NCBI GenBank assembly: GCA_003054665.1
Contig: QAYY01000020.1
Location: forward strand, 105,749 to 169,748
DNA: 64,000 bases
From: Opitutaceae bacterium EW11
GTDB lineage: Bacteria; Verrucomicrobiota; Verrucomicrobiia; Opitutales; Opitutaceae
Direction of reading: 5' to 3'
The notes under the pieces were generated by a model, which worked only from the letters and a program-made list of their open reading frames with translations, was not told where the DNA came from and ran no database searches. The translations under genes and the position numbers were made by a program. Each line of letters begins with the position of its first letter. Position 1 is the first letter of the stretch. Positions 16,405 to 24,423 of this stretch are shown here, in pieces.

Positions 16405-17640
16405 CTACGCTCCCGTCGCCAGATGAGGGCGTAACGCCCCTTTCTCGGCGTGGGCCGGCACGGCAAGGAGCAGCACGAAGGCGGCGACGCACGCCGCCGC
16501 ACAAGCAAACGGCGCGCCGCCATGGCCGAGCACGCTCACCAGGCCTCCGAAGGAAAAGTAGCCCGCGAGGTTTCCGGCGTTTCCAGCGTTTGAATACACG
16601 GTGGTGGCGAGCCCCGCTTGTCCGGGCAGAAGGTCCTGGAAAAACGAAATCGCGACGTTGGTCAGGATGGCGAAGGAAACGCCGCTCAGGATCTGGATCG
16701 GGAAGATGTGCCAGGGTTCGCGAGCGCAGGAAAGGCCCACGAAATAGAGCGCCGTCGCCACAACGCCGAAACGGATGAGGCGGAGGCGCCCGCCCGTCGC
16801 GGCGAGCTGCCCGAACCAGAGCATCAAGGGAATCTCCGCGATCGGTCCGATGATGAAGGCGACGCCGAGATCGCCCGGCGTGCCGCCGAGCTGCCGCGTG
16901 ATCAGCAGCGGCAGGTTCATCATGTTCAGGGCGTGCGCTGCAAAAACCAGCGCGAAGGCGAGAAAGCAGGCCAGGAGGTCTCGGCGCGAAAGCACCCGCC
17001 AGATCGGCTCCCGTCCATGGCTTTCCAAACCCGGCTGCGGTGGGTGGTGCGGCACAAAGCGCGCGACGCCGACAAAAAACGCGAGGTAGAGACCGGCGGC
17101 GCCGAAAAACAATCCGCGAAAGCCGAGGTGCGCGAGCGTGGTTGCCGCCACGGCCGGGCCGAAGGTCCAGGCGACGGAGAAGCAGACGCGCACGATGCTC
17201 ATCACGATGGTCGCATCCCCGCTCTCGCCTTCGGAGCTGAACTCCTCCCGCACGTGGGCGAAAAGCTGCGAAAAACAGACCGAGGACAAGGCGACGAACG
17301 TCAGTCCCCAGAACACGAGCGCCACCGGATTCCGGAGCAACGCATAGCCCGCGTAGCCGAGCACGCCCGCCGCGCTGCCGGCGAGAAGCATTGTTCGCCG
17401 GGAGGTATGGGAGTCGGACCAGCGCGCGAGCACCGTGCTGACCGCGATCGCGCTCAGCGTGACCACGGTCATGAACGCGCTGAACCACACGGGCGTGAGC
17501 CCGATCTCGCCCGTGCCCCACATCGAGAGAAACGGCGAGACGAAGGAGAACGCCAGGCCCAGCGCCGCCGTCGCGAAGAGAAGCCCGACAAAGTGACGGC
17601 GGCGAAGGAGGTTCCTGCTGGAGACGAGCCAAGGGTGCAT
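16405..17640 (-). CDS. MFS transporter, SET-type sugar efflux family
   Basis: This 411-residue integral membrane protein has about twelve helices. The A-motif-like loop is ARWSDSHTSRRTMLLAGS (about residues 72-90). The C-terminal half includes GPIAEIPLMLWFGQL and LPGQAGLATTVYSNAGNAGN, both typical of the SetA/SetB sugar efflux group. It would export sugars or sugar analogues with protons. The ATG at 17640 begins MHPWLVSSRNLL; the open frame continues to 17964 without a plausible N-terminus. It may be co-transcribed with the SRPBCC gene upstream, which ends 182 bases before it. Confidence 0.85.
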   Translation of the reverse strand: MHPWLVSSRNLLRRRHFVGLLFATAALGLAFSFVSPFLSMWGTGEIGLTPVWFSAFMTVVTLSAIAVSTVLARWSDSHTSRRTMLLAGSAAGVLGYAGYALLRNPVALVFWGLTFVALSSVCFSQLFAHVREEFSSEGESGDATIVMSIVRVCFSVAWTFGPAVAATTLAHLGFRGLFFGAAGLYLAFFVGVARFVPHHPPQPGLESHGREPIWRVLSRRDLLACFLAFALVFAAHALNMMNLPLLITRQLGGTPGDLGVAFIIGPIAEIPLMLWFGQLAATGGRLRLIRFGVVATALYFVGLSCAREPWHIFPIQILSGVSFAILTNVAISFFQDLLPGQAGLATTVYSNAGNAGNLAGYFSFGGLVSVLGHGGAPFACAAACVAAFVLLLAVPAHAEKGALRPHLATGA

Positions 17641-17822
17641 CGAAGGGCCCAGCGAACACCTTCGGGGAGCGCGCTCCAATCCCCCCGGAGCAGGAGCGTC
17701 AGATTGCGACGGGGTCTTTCGCCGCCCCGGAGAACGCCGCGGACCGCCCTCCTGCGCCGCGTGCAGCACGAGCGGTCCGGACTCCACGCGCCACAGGCGA
17801 GCGGCGCCTGGGCGCGCAGCGC

Positions 17823-18365
17823 TCACGGCTTCTTCACTTCGCTCTCCGCGATCGTCCGCAGGTTGGCCAACCCCTGCTCGAAAGTGCCGCCGATCATCTT
17901 GTCCATGCTGACAAACAGGCCGAACGCCTTGGCGACGAAGTTCTGGTCGCCGAACATCGTCCACGTCACCAGGGTCCGGTCGCCCTGCGGCGTGAAGGTG
18001 AACTCCGCCGTGTTCACCCCCTTCATGGGCTTGAAGAACTCCTGACGGTATTGGATGCGTTCATACGGCTTGCTTTCCACGATGGTGAGGCGGCCTTCGC
18101 CGACCTGGGAGTTTCCCGCCCACGCATAGGAGGCGCCGGGGCCGGCCTCCGGACCGCTGAAGGTGGTTTTCATCGCAGGATCCATCTTCGCCCAAGGCGA
18201 CCAAACCTCCATTTTGTGGAAATCGTTTATCTGGGCAAAAACGACATTAGCGGGAGCGGCGATGGTGGCGGACCTCACCACGCGAAACGTGGCAGGCTGG
18301 AAGGAAACGACGATCGCGAAGAGGACAACGAGGGCGAGCAAACCGGCGAGGATCTTGATGAGCAT
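17823..18365 (-). CDS. SRPBCC-family (polyketide cyclase/START-like) protein, membrane-anchored
   Basis: This 180-residue protein has one N-terminal membrane segment (MLIKILAGLLALVVLFAIVV). A START-like lipid or hydrophobic-ligand domain follows, with the usual opening VVRSATIAAPANVVFAQIND and the segments WSPWAKMDPAMKTTFSG and TLVTWTMFGDQNF. Proteins of this kind in Bacteroidota and Verrucomicrobiota are of unknown function. The ATG at 18365 starts the anchor helix. It is divergent from the YciI-like gene. Confidence 0.85.
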   Translation of the reverse strand: MLIKILAGLLALVVLFAIVVSFQPATFRVVRSATIAAPANVVFAQINDFHKMEVWSPWAKMDPAMKTTFSGPEAGPGASYAWAGNSQVGEGRLTIVESKPYERIQYRQEFFKPMKGVNTAEFTFTPQGDRTLVTWTMFGDQNFVAKAFGLFVSMDKMIGGTFEQGLANLRTIAESEVKKP

Positions 18366-18636
18366 AAGATAAGGGGTTGTTGCCTTATCGACGTATGTGC
18401 CCCGCCGAAGCGGACAACGTCCCGCGTTCTTTTTCGCCCCATATCCGCGCAGCCGCGCAAGAGCCGCGGCGGGTTTCGAGGCTTGGAGTGGGTGCTGAAC
18501 CCCGTGCAAGGCGCCGCCGGGGCCGACAGTCGGTCCAGATTCACCGGGTAAAACACAGCCGCCAGAAGTTGCTCCGCCGAGTTGCACGACGGAGGGAAAC
18601 CGACATGGTGCCGCGCGTTTTAACCCCTGCTCCACG

Positions 18637-19050
18637 ATGTCGACGCCCCCCGTACCCTACCTTCTGCTCTTCCGCGATGCCCCGCTGGAAACCTACAGCA
18701 GCATGTCTTCCGACCAGCGCGCCGCCCTGCTTCAGCGGTGGAACGACTGGTTCGATGGGATCGCAGCCAAGGGGCAAATGGTCGACGGCCGGCCGCTTCA
18801 CAACGAAGGGCGCGTCGTCTCCGGGCCTCGCGGCGAGCGAATCGTCGACGGCCCGTTCGCAGAGGCGAAGGAGGCGGTCGCCGGCTATTTTCTGATCAAC
18901 GTCAGCGGCGCGGACGAAGCCACTGCCATCGCGCAACAATGCCCGATGCTTCCCTACGGCATGACCGTGGAAGTTCGTCCCGTCGCCGGAGCATGCCACC
19001 TCGCGTTGTCGCTCGGCCGGACCACGATGAAGGAATGCGCCACGGCCTGA
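18637..19050 (+). CDS. YciI-like (DGPF-domain) protein
   Basis: This 137-residue YCII-related protein has the family signature DGPFAEAKEAVAGYFLI (about residues 72-88), and the segment YLLLFRDAPLETY opens the ferredoxin-like fold. Function is not established for this family. Members are often found with ECF sigma factors and SRPBCC proteins, and an SRPBCC gene lies divergently 271 bases upstream here. The C-terminal tail after VEVRPVAG is longer than usual. The gene ends six bases before heptad array B. Confidence 0.85.
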   Translation: MSTPPVPYLLLFRDAPLETYSSMSSDQRAALLQRWNDWFDGIAAKGQMVDGRPLHNEGRVVSGPRGERIVDGPFAEAKEAVAGYFLINVSGADEATAIAQQCPMLPYGMTVEVRPVAGACHLALSLGRTTMKECATA

Positions 19051-19055
19051 GGGCA

Positions 19056-19291
19056 GGCGGAAGACGGATGCCGGACGTCAGAGGTCAAAAGTCAGAAGTC
19101 GGAGATCGAAAATCGGAGGCCAGGGCTCCGACTTCGGCATTGCCGCGGGGAATCCCTCCGCACGCTGAGAAGTGCCCAGCGATCTCCAACATCCGTCCTC
19201 TGTCCTTCGTCCTCTGACAGCGGGTTTCTGGTCTCCGTCCTCTGTCCGCTGACATCTGATCTCTGCCTTCCGACCTCCTCCGTCTTCCGCC
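19056..19291. repeat. Heptad element B: inverted 7-bp-periodic arrays with 13-bp terminal inverted repeats
   Basis: The left arm from 19057 reads GCGGAAG, ACGGATG, CCGGACG, TCAGAGG, TCAAAAG, TCAGAAG, TCGGAGA, TCGAAAA, TCGGAGG. The right arm (19181-19291), read on the minus strand, gives about fifteen similar units with one 3-base slip. The ends are a perfect 13-bp inverted repeat, GGCGGAAGACGGA (19056-19068) and its complement (19279-19291). The element fills most of the yciI-purC gap. No protein frame in it looks real. Confidence 0.7.
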
Positions 19292-19342
19292 CCCGACTTC
19301 TTTCTCGCACCGAATCATTTTTCTCCCGAAATCGTCGCCACC

Positions 19343-20254
19343 ATGAAGTTCTCCGAGATTGCTTCCGCGCTGCCGTCCCAAGCCGTCACCACGGTCGAAG
19401 GGCTTCCGTTTCCAAAAATCGCGTCCGGCAAGGTTCGCGAAATCTACGACCTGGGCGATGCCCTGTTGATCATCGCGACCGACCGCCTTTCGGCGTTCGA
19501 CGTGATCCTCCCCGACGGCATCCCCGGAAAGGGAATCATCCTCAACCAGATGAGCCTTTGGTGGTTCAGCCAGGTGACGGGGATCATCGAAAACCACCTG
19601 CTGCCGAACCAGGAGCAACTGCTCGCGGAGAAATACAATCTCTCCCGCGACCTCCAGCTGCGCAGCATGGTCGTGCGGAAATTGAGACCGCTCACGATCG
19701 AGTGCGTCGTCCGCGGCTATCTCGTCGGCAGCGGCTGGTCGTCGTATCAGAAGACCGGCGACGTCTGCGGCATCCGGCTCCCCGCCGGGCTGCGCCAGGC
19801 GGACAAGCTACCCGAGCCTATCTTCACCCCCACCACCAAGGCGCCGAAAGGCCAGCACGACGAGCCGATCAACGACGAGCAGGGGGCGTCCGCGGTCGGC
19901 AAGAGCCTGTACGAACAGGTCAAGGCCGTGAGCCTGCAACTCTACAAGTTCGGGCACGACCGCGCCGAGAAGGCGGGTATGATACTTGCGGATACGAAAT
20001 TCGAGTTCGGCACCGACGCCGGCGGCAAGCTGGTGCTCATCGACGAGATCCTCACGCCCGACTCCTCGCGCTACTGGCCGAAGGAAAGCTATCGCCCGAA
20101 CCAGTCGCCTCCGAGCTACGACAAGCAGTTCGTCCGCGATCACCTGGTGGCGCTCAAGTGGGACCAGAAGCCGCCCGCGCCCCGGCTGCCGGAGAACGTG
20201 ATCAAGGGCACGCAGGAGAAGTACCTCACCGCGCTGCGCACCCTGCTGGGCTGA
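19343..20254 (+). CDS. purC: Phosphoribosylaminoimidazole-succinocarboxamide synthase (SAICAR synthase)
   Basis: This 303-residue enzyme joins CAIR and aspartate using ATP in de novo purine synthesis, in the cytoplasm. Signatures include GKVREIYDLGDALLIIATDR (residues 33-52), ECVVRGYLVGSGW (about 118) and LVLIDEILTPDSSRYWP (about 230). The length fits the long form found in yeast and some bacteria rather than the about 237-residue E. coli form. No other purine gene is adjacent. The promoter must lie within or next to heptad element B, which ends 51 bases upstream. A good terminator follows at 20288-20320. Confidence 0.96.
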   Translation: MKFSEIASALPSQAVTTVEGLPFPKIASGKVREIYDLGDALLIIATDRLSAFDVILPDGIPGKGIILNQMSLWWFSQVTGIIENHLLPNQEQLLAEKYNLSRDLQLRSMVVRKLRPLTIECVVRGYLVGSGWSSYQKTGDVCGIRLPAGLRQADKLPEPIFTPTTKAPKGQHDEPINDEQGASAVGKSLYEQVKAVSLQLYKFGHDRAEKAGMILADTKFEFGTDAGGKLVLIDEILTPDSSRYWPKESYRPNQSPPSYDKQFVRDHLVALKWDQKPPAPRLPENVIKGTQEKYLTALRTLLG

Positions 20255-20287
20255 GCACCGACGACCGGCGTCCAGTCGTTTTTCCCA

Positions 20288-20320
20288 CGCCCCGGCCTCT
20301 TCTCGAGCCCGGGGCGTTTT
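20288..20320 (+). terminator. Rho-independent terminator of purC
   Basis: CGCCCCGG (20288-20295) pairs with CCGGGGCG (20309-20316) around a 13-base loop, followed by TTTT and a C-interrupted T run. Confidence 0.82.
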
Positions 20321-20332
20321 CTTTCTGCAGCC

Positions 20333-20364
20333 CGCAACGTCGCTCAGCGCGGTGAGCACCGCGC
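20333..20364 (+). repeat. Dispersed palindromic repeat, family X, copy 2
   Basis: The unit contains GTCGCTCAGCGCGGTG, then AG, then CACCGCGC, and matches 6585-6618. Here it abuts a Y unit at 20366, so X and Y may be parts of one larger element. The rest of the purC-cinA gap (to 20559) shows nothing I can name. Confidence 0.6.
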
Positions 20365-20365
20365 A

Positions 20366-20405
20366 GCACGCTTGCGGGTGGGCCGGCGCGTCCCTGCGAC
20401 GACAC
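20366..20405 (+). repeat. Dispersed repeat, family Y, copy 2
   Basis: This 40-base unit differs from 6373-6412 at two positions only. It is intergenic, downstream of the purC terminator. Confidence 0.75.
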
Positions 20406-20559
20406 CTTTCCTCCGCCCGCGTTTCTCCTCCGCTTACCTCCGACGCTTCTCCTGCTAGCTCCGCGCAAACCCAGATCCGACGCCTCGCGCGCCACAGAGA
20501 CGTGTCGCGCCACCTCAAGCGCCATGCACGCGCTTCGGGCCGACTCGGCCCGAGCTCGC

Positions 20560-21879
20560 TTACTGGTTCGCGGTTTGCCCGGAACGGACCGCCACGTTGC
20601 GCGAGGAGCGAATCAACTCGCGGCGGAGCCAGTCGATCGCGGCGTTCACCGCGCGGACTTTCACGGTCGCACGCGGGCCCGGGTACGACATCTTCTTCGA
20701 CCAGACTCCAAGCGGTGAATACAGCGCCAGGTAAATGGTCCCGATCGGATTCTCAGAACCGCCCCCGCAACACGGACCGCAGGTGCCGCTGACCGCGAGC
20801 GCATAGTCCGCCCCGAGCCGCTCCGCCGCGCCGGTCGCCATCGCGACGGCGTTTTCCGCGCTGACCGTGCTGTGCTGCGCGAGCAGGCACTCGGGAACGT
20901 CGAGCAGCTGCATGATCGATTCGTTGCTGCAGCAGACGCATCCGCCCGCGAAGAACTTCGCGGCGCCGGTGACCTCGGTGAAGCAGTTCGCGAGCAGGCC
21001 GCCGGTCGTGGTCTCCGCAACGGCGAGCAGCTTCTCCTGGCTCCGCAGATGGTCCGCCGTGACCTTCGCGAGCGAGTCGTGACCGAAACAGAGAAAGTCC
21101 TCCCCGAGCACCGAGGCGCATTCGCGCGCAATCTGCTCGAGTTGCACCGGATCGAGCCGATCCGACGGCGAACTCAGCCTGCAGTCCACCTGCGCCTGGT
21201 GCGCGCAGAACGCGACGCTCAGCGCGTCGCCGTGGCGGTCGAAGATCGGCTGGAGTTTCGTCTCCAGCATCGATTCGCCGACGCCCACCGTGCGCACCTG
21301 GATGTACGCCTCGCGATTCGCCAGCAGGCCGCGGGCGGACAAGCGCGGCAGCACCTGGTCGACGAACATCGGATGCAACTCGTTCGGCGGGCCGGGAAGC
21401 ATGCAGAGAATCCTTCCATCCTGCTCGACCCAAAGTCCGGGAGCCGTGCCGTTGGCGTTGAAGAGAACCTCGGAGCGTTCGAACCGGTAAGCCTGCTTGA
21501 GATTGTTATCGGTCATCTTCCGGCCGAGCCGGACAAACCGATCCGCGATCGCTTTCTGGATGGCCGGATCGAAGACCAGTTTCTGCCCGAGAATCTCGGC
21601 GATCGCCTCGCGGGTGCGGTCGTCGCACGTCGGCCCAAGGCCGCCCGTGGTGATCACGATATCCGCCGCGGCCCAGCTTTCCGCAAACTGGCGCGCGATC
21701 ACCGCCGCGTCGTCCGTCACCGTCACGTTGCGCTGCAGGCTCACGCCACGGCGGGCGAGCTGCCCGCCGATGAACGTCAGATGTGAGTTGGCTGTAAGCC
21801 CCAGCAGCAGTTCGTCGCCGAGCGTAAGCAGCTCGAAGCGGCGATGGCGCCCGGGTTGGACCGATGCAGGTGAAACCAT
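20560..21879 (-). CDS. cinA: CinA-like protein (competence/damage-inducible; MoCF domain plus nicotinamide-nucleotide amidase domain)
   Basis: This 439-residue two-domain protein has an N-terminal molybdopterin-binding-like domain (about 12-180) with GDELLLGLTANSH, TTGGLGPTCDDRT and LPGPPNELHPMF. The C-terminal CinA domain (about 270-430) has AVAETTTGGLLANCFTEVTGA and LAVSGTCGPCCGG. Characterised members act as pyrophosphatase on ADP-ribose and as NMN deamidase in pyridine nucleotide salvage. The C-terminal stretch CGPCCGGGSENPIGTIYLAL has extra cysteines compared with the usual GIAGPGGG. The ATG at 21879 is used. The gene is divergent from uvrC, with 36 bases between the starts. Confidence 0.9.
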   Translation of the reverse strand: MVSPASVQPGRHRRFELLTLGDELLLGLTANSHLTFIGGQLARRGVSLQRNVTVTDDAAVIARQFAESWAAADIVITTGGLGPTCDDRTREAIAEILGQKLVFDPAIQKAIADRFVRLGRKMTDNNLKQAYRFERSEVLFNANGTAPGLWVEQDGRILCMLPGPPNELHPMFVDQVLPRLSARGLLANREAYIQVRTVGVGESMLETKLQPIFDRHGDALSVAFCAHQAQVDCRLSSPSDRLDPVQLEQIARECASVLGEDFLCFGHDSLAKVTADHLRSQEKLLAVAETTTGGLLANCFTEVTGAAKFFAGGCVCCSNESIMQLLDVPECLLAQHSTVSAENAVAMATGAAERLGADYALAVSGTCGPCCGGGSENPIGTIYLALYSPLGVWSKKMSYPGPRATVKVRAVNAAIDWLRRELIRSSRNVAVRSGQTANQ

Positions 21880-21915
21880 ACTTGCGGAAACCGAAATTAG
21901 GTTAATCTCCGGAAA

Positions 21916-23484
21916 ATGCCAGCAAGCGCTCCAGATAGCGGGGAGCCGTTGACCTTGAAAGAGAAGGTCCGGCGCCTGCCCGAAAAACCCGGTGTATACC
22001 TGATGAAAGACCGACTCGGGCGCATCATTTACGTGGGCAAAGCCAAAAGCCTGAAACGGCGCGTCTCCTCGTATTTTCAGCCTTCGCGGCCGCTCACGAC
22101 GCTCCAGCCGAAGATACGCGCCCTCATCGATTTGATCGCCGATTTTGAAACCATCGAGGTGAAGTCCGAGCCCGAAGCCCTGCTCCTGGAAGGCCGGCTG
22201 ATCAAGCAATGGAAACCCAAATACAACACCGACTTCACCGACGATAAACGCTTCCTACTTGTTCGCGTCGACCTGCACGAAGAGCTGCCCCGCTTCCGCC
22301 TGACGCGAATCAAGAAGGACGACAAATCGCGATACTTCGGCCCGTTTGCGCACTCCGGACTTCTCCGGAAAACGCTCGCGCAAATGCGACGCCAGTTCGG
22401 GATTCTGCTCGGCGACGCCCTCCCCCAACGTCTGCCCGATGGACGCTGGCAGCTCTACGACGACGTCCGGCAGGAGCTGTACGGTTTTCCCAACGAGGTC
22501 GCCACCGACCAGTACCGCCACCGGGTCGAGGAGGCCTGCGCATTTCTGGAGGGAAAGTCGCGCGAGTGGCTCGAGACGCTGCGCGCCGAAATGAATACGG
22601 CGGCGGAAAAGCAGGAATTCGAGAAGGCGGCGGAGCTCCGCGACGTCGTCTTCGCCCTCGAACGCACCCTGGCAAAAACACGGCGGTTCGAACGCGAACA
22701 GCCGCTGATCGGCGGCGATCAAGCCGCCCTGGAATCGCTGCAGGCGGCACTCGCGCTGCCGACGACGCCCGAGCGGATGGAGTGTTTCGACATCTCGCAC
22801 ATCTCGGGGACCTTCGTCGTCGCCTCGATGGTGCACTTCGCGCACGGCCGGCCGGACAAAAACAACTACCGCCGTTTTCAGATCAAGAGCTTCGTCGGCA
22901 ACGACGACTTCCGAGCGATGGAGGAAGTGGTGGGCCGCCGCTACCGCCGCCTGCACGAGGAGGAAAAAGCGTTTCCCGACCTGGTCGTGATCGACGGCGG
23001 TCGCGGCCAGATCGGCGCCGCGCTCAAGGCCTTCGCCGCGCTCGACCTGAATCCGCCCGCGCTCATCGGCCTGGCGAAGAAACACGAGACGATCATTTTT
23101 TCGGACGAACGGCCGCCGCTCAACCTGCCCCTCAACCATCCGGGGCTCCAGCTGCTCCAGCGCCTGCGGGACGAGGCCCACCGCTTCGCCAACACCTACA
23201 ACGCCAACCTGCGCTCGAAGAAAATCCGCGAGTCGGTCCTCGACGATTTTGTCGGCCTCGGGGACGTGCGCCGGGCCGCGCTGATGGAGCGCTTCGGAGA
23301 CATCGACCGGCTCCGTGCCGCATCCGAACAGCAGATACAGGAAGTCGAGGGCTTCGGCCCGAAGCTCGCCGCCGAGCTCCACGCGTTTCTCCACCGGGGT
23401 GAAAAAGAGGACGCCGCACCCGACGCCGCCGAAACCGGCGAGATCGAGGAAATCGAGGGCGAAAGCGGCGCGGAAAACCGATAG
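21916..23484 (+). CDS. uvrC: Excinuclease ABC subunit C, compact form
   Basis: This 522-residue nucleotide excision repair nuclease cuts on both sides of a lesion with UvrAB. The GIY-YIG domain is clear (PGVYLMKDRLGRIIYVGKAK, about residues 25-44). A UVR motif (EKQEFEKAAELRDVVFALER) sits near 212. The RNase H-like 5' nuclease has MECFDISH, VVIDGGRGQIG and DEAHRFANTYN, and a C-terminal HhH pair (VGLGDVRRAALMERF, VEGFGPKLAAELHAF) follows. Typical UvrC is about 600 residues. Here the four-cysteine segment before the UVR motif is absent, and the stretch between the UVR motif and the RNase H domain is about 80-90 residues shorter. Both nuclease centres look intact, so it should work. Confidence 0.94.
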   Translation: MPASAPDSGEPLTLKEKVRRLPEKPGVYLMKDRLGRIIYVGKAKSLKRRVSSYFQPSRPLTTLQPKIRALIDLIADFETIEVKSEPEALLLEGRLIKQWKPKYNTDFTDDKRFLLVRVDLHEELPRFRLTRIKKDDKSRYFGPFAHSGLLRKTLAQMRRQFGILLGDALPQRLPDGRWQLYDDVRQELYGFPNEVATDQYRHRVEEACAFLEGKSREWLETLRAEMNTAAEKQEFEKAAELRDVVFALERTLAKTRRFEREQPLIGGDQAALESLQAALALPTTPERMECFDISHISGTFVVASMVHFAHGRPDKNNYRRFQIKSFVGNDDFRAMEEVVGRRYRRLHEEEKAFPDLVVIDGGRGQIGAALKAFAALDLNPPALIGLAKKHETIIFSDERPPLNLPLNHPGLQLLQRLRDEAHRFANTYNANLRSKKIRESVLDDFVGLGDVRRAALMERFGDIDRLRAASEQQIQEVEGFGPKLAAELHAFLHRGEKEDAAPDAAETGEIEEIEGESGAENR

Positions 23485-23500
23485 GCGCGAAGGCGGCCGG

Positions 23501-24343
23501 CTACCGGCGCAGGCGCACCATTCGGTCCAGCACCCGCGTCGGCAGGATCCACTTCATGAACAGAAACACCCGGGCGTGTCCCGGCACGGCGTAGTGGGTT
23601 TTCGGCGACGTGGAGCTCAGCGCGCGCTCGATCGTCCGAGCGACGTCGTCGGGTTTGCCGGCGATGCTCTTCAGCTTGCGGGCGCCGCCTTGGAAGCTCT
23701 GGGCAAACGGCGCGTACGGCCCGGGATTCTCGATCACCTGGGCCGAGGCTTGGTCGGCGGCGTTGATGAACTCGGTGAGGATGAAGCCGGGGCGGACCAG
23801 GATGACGTCGATGCCGAACGGTTTCAGCTCTCCTCGAAGCCCGTCGGTGAACGCCTCCAGCGCGTGTTTGGTCGCGTCGTAGGTCGAAGACATTGGCCGG
23901 GCGATGCGGCCCGCCACGGAACCGACATTCACGATCCGGCCGCCGCCCTGCGCGCGCAGCAGCGGGATCACCGCCTGGGTAAGCCCGAGCAGGCCGAAAA
24001 CGTTGGTCTCGAAATTGCGGCGGATCGCGGCGAGCGGCACCTGCTCGATCGGGCCGCGCTGGCCGAAACCGGCGTTGTTCACGAGCGCGTCGACGCGGCC
24101 GAAACGCGCGAGCGTCTCGTTGATGAGCCGCTGCCGGTCGTCCTCGTTGGCGAGGTCCCCGGCGACAACGACAGTGCGTGCACCGGCCGGGTCCGCCCGC
24201 CTCGCCACCGCGAGCAGCCGGTCCTCGCGCCGGGCGAAGAGAGCGACCTTCGCGCCGGCAGCAAGCAGGCGAAGAACGACGGCTTCGCCGATTCCGGACG
24301 AAGCTCCCGTGACGATGACCGCCGATTCCCGAAGAGGCCGCAT
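23501..24343 (-). CDS. SDR-family NAD(P)-dependent oxidoreductase
   Basis: This 280-residue classical short-chain dehydrogenase has the cofactor motif TGASSGIGEA (residues 12-21), NNAGFGQRG (about 88) and the catalytic Ser, Tyr and Lys (VGSVAGR; STYDATKHALEAF). The C-terminal region includes PDDVARTIERAL and a hydrophobic end, like members that act on lipids or steroids at the membrane. The substrate is unknown. It is convergent with uvrC, with only 16 bases between the stops. Confidence 0.9.
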   Translation of the reverse strand: MRPLRESAVIVTGASSGIGEAVVLRLLAAGAKVALFARREDRLLAVARRADPAGARTVVVAGDLANEDDRQRLINETLARFGRVDALVNNAGFGQRGPIEQVPLAAIRRNFETNVFGLLGLTQAVIPLLRAQGGGRIVNVGSVAGRIARPMSSTYDATKHALEAFTDGLRGELKPFGIDVILVRPGFILTEFINAADQASAQVIENPGPYAPFAQSFQGGARKLKSIAGKPDDVARTIERALSSTSPKTHYAVPGHARVFLFMKWILPTRVLDRMVRLRR

Positions 24344-24423
24344 GGGCCGAGCGGATCAACCGCCGGGACCTCTGGCAAATCCCATTGCGGTGCCAAGTCG
24401 CGAAGACCAGCGTGCTCCCGACC

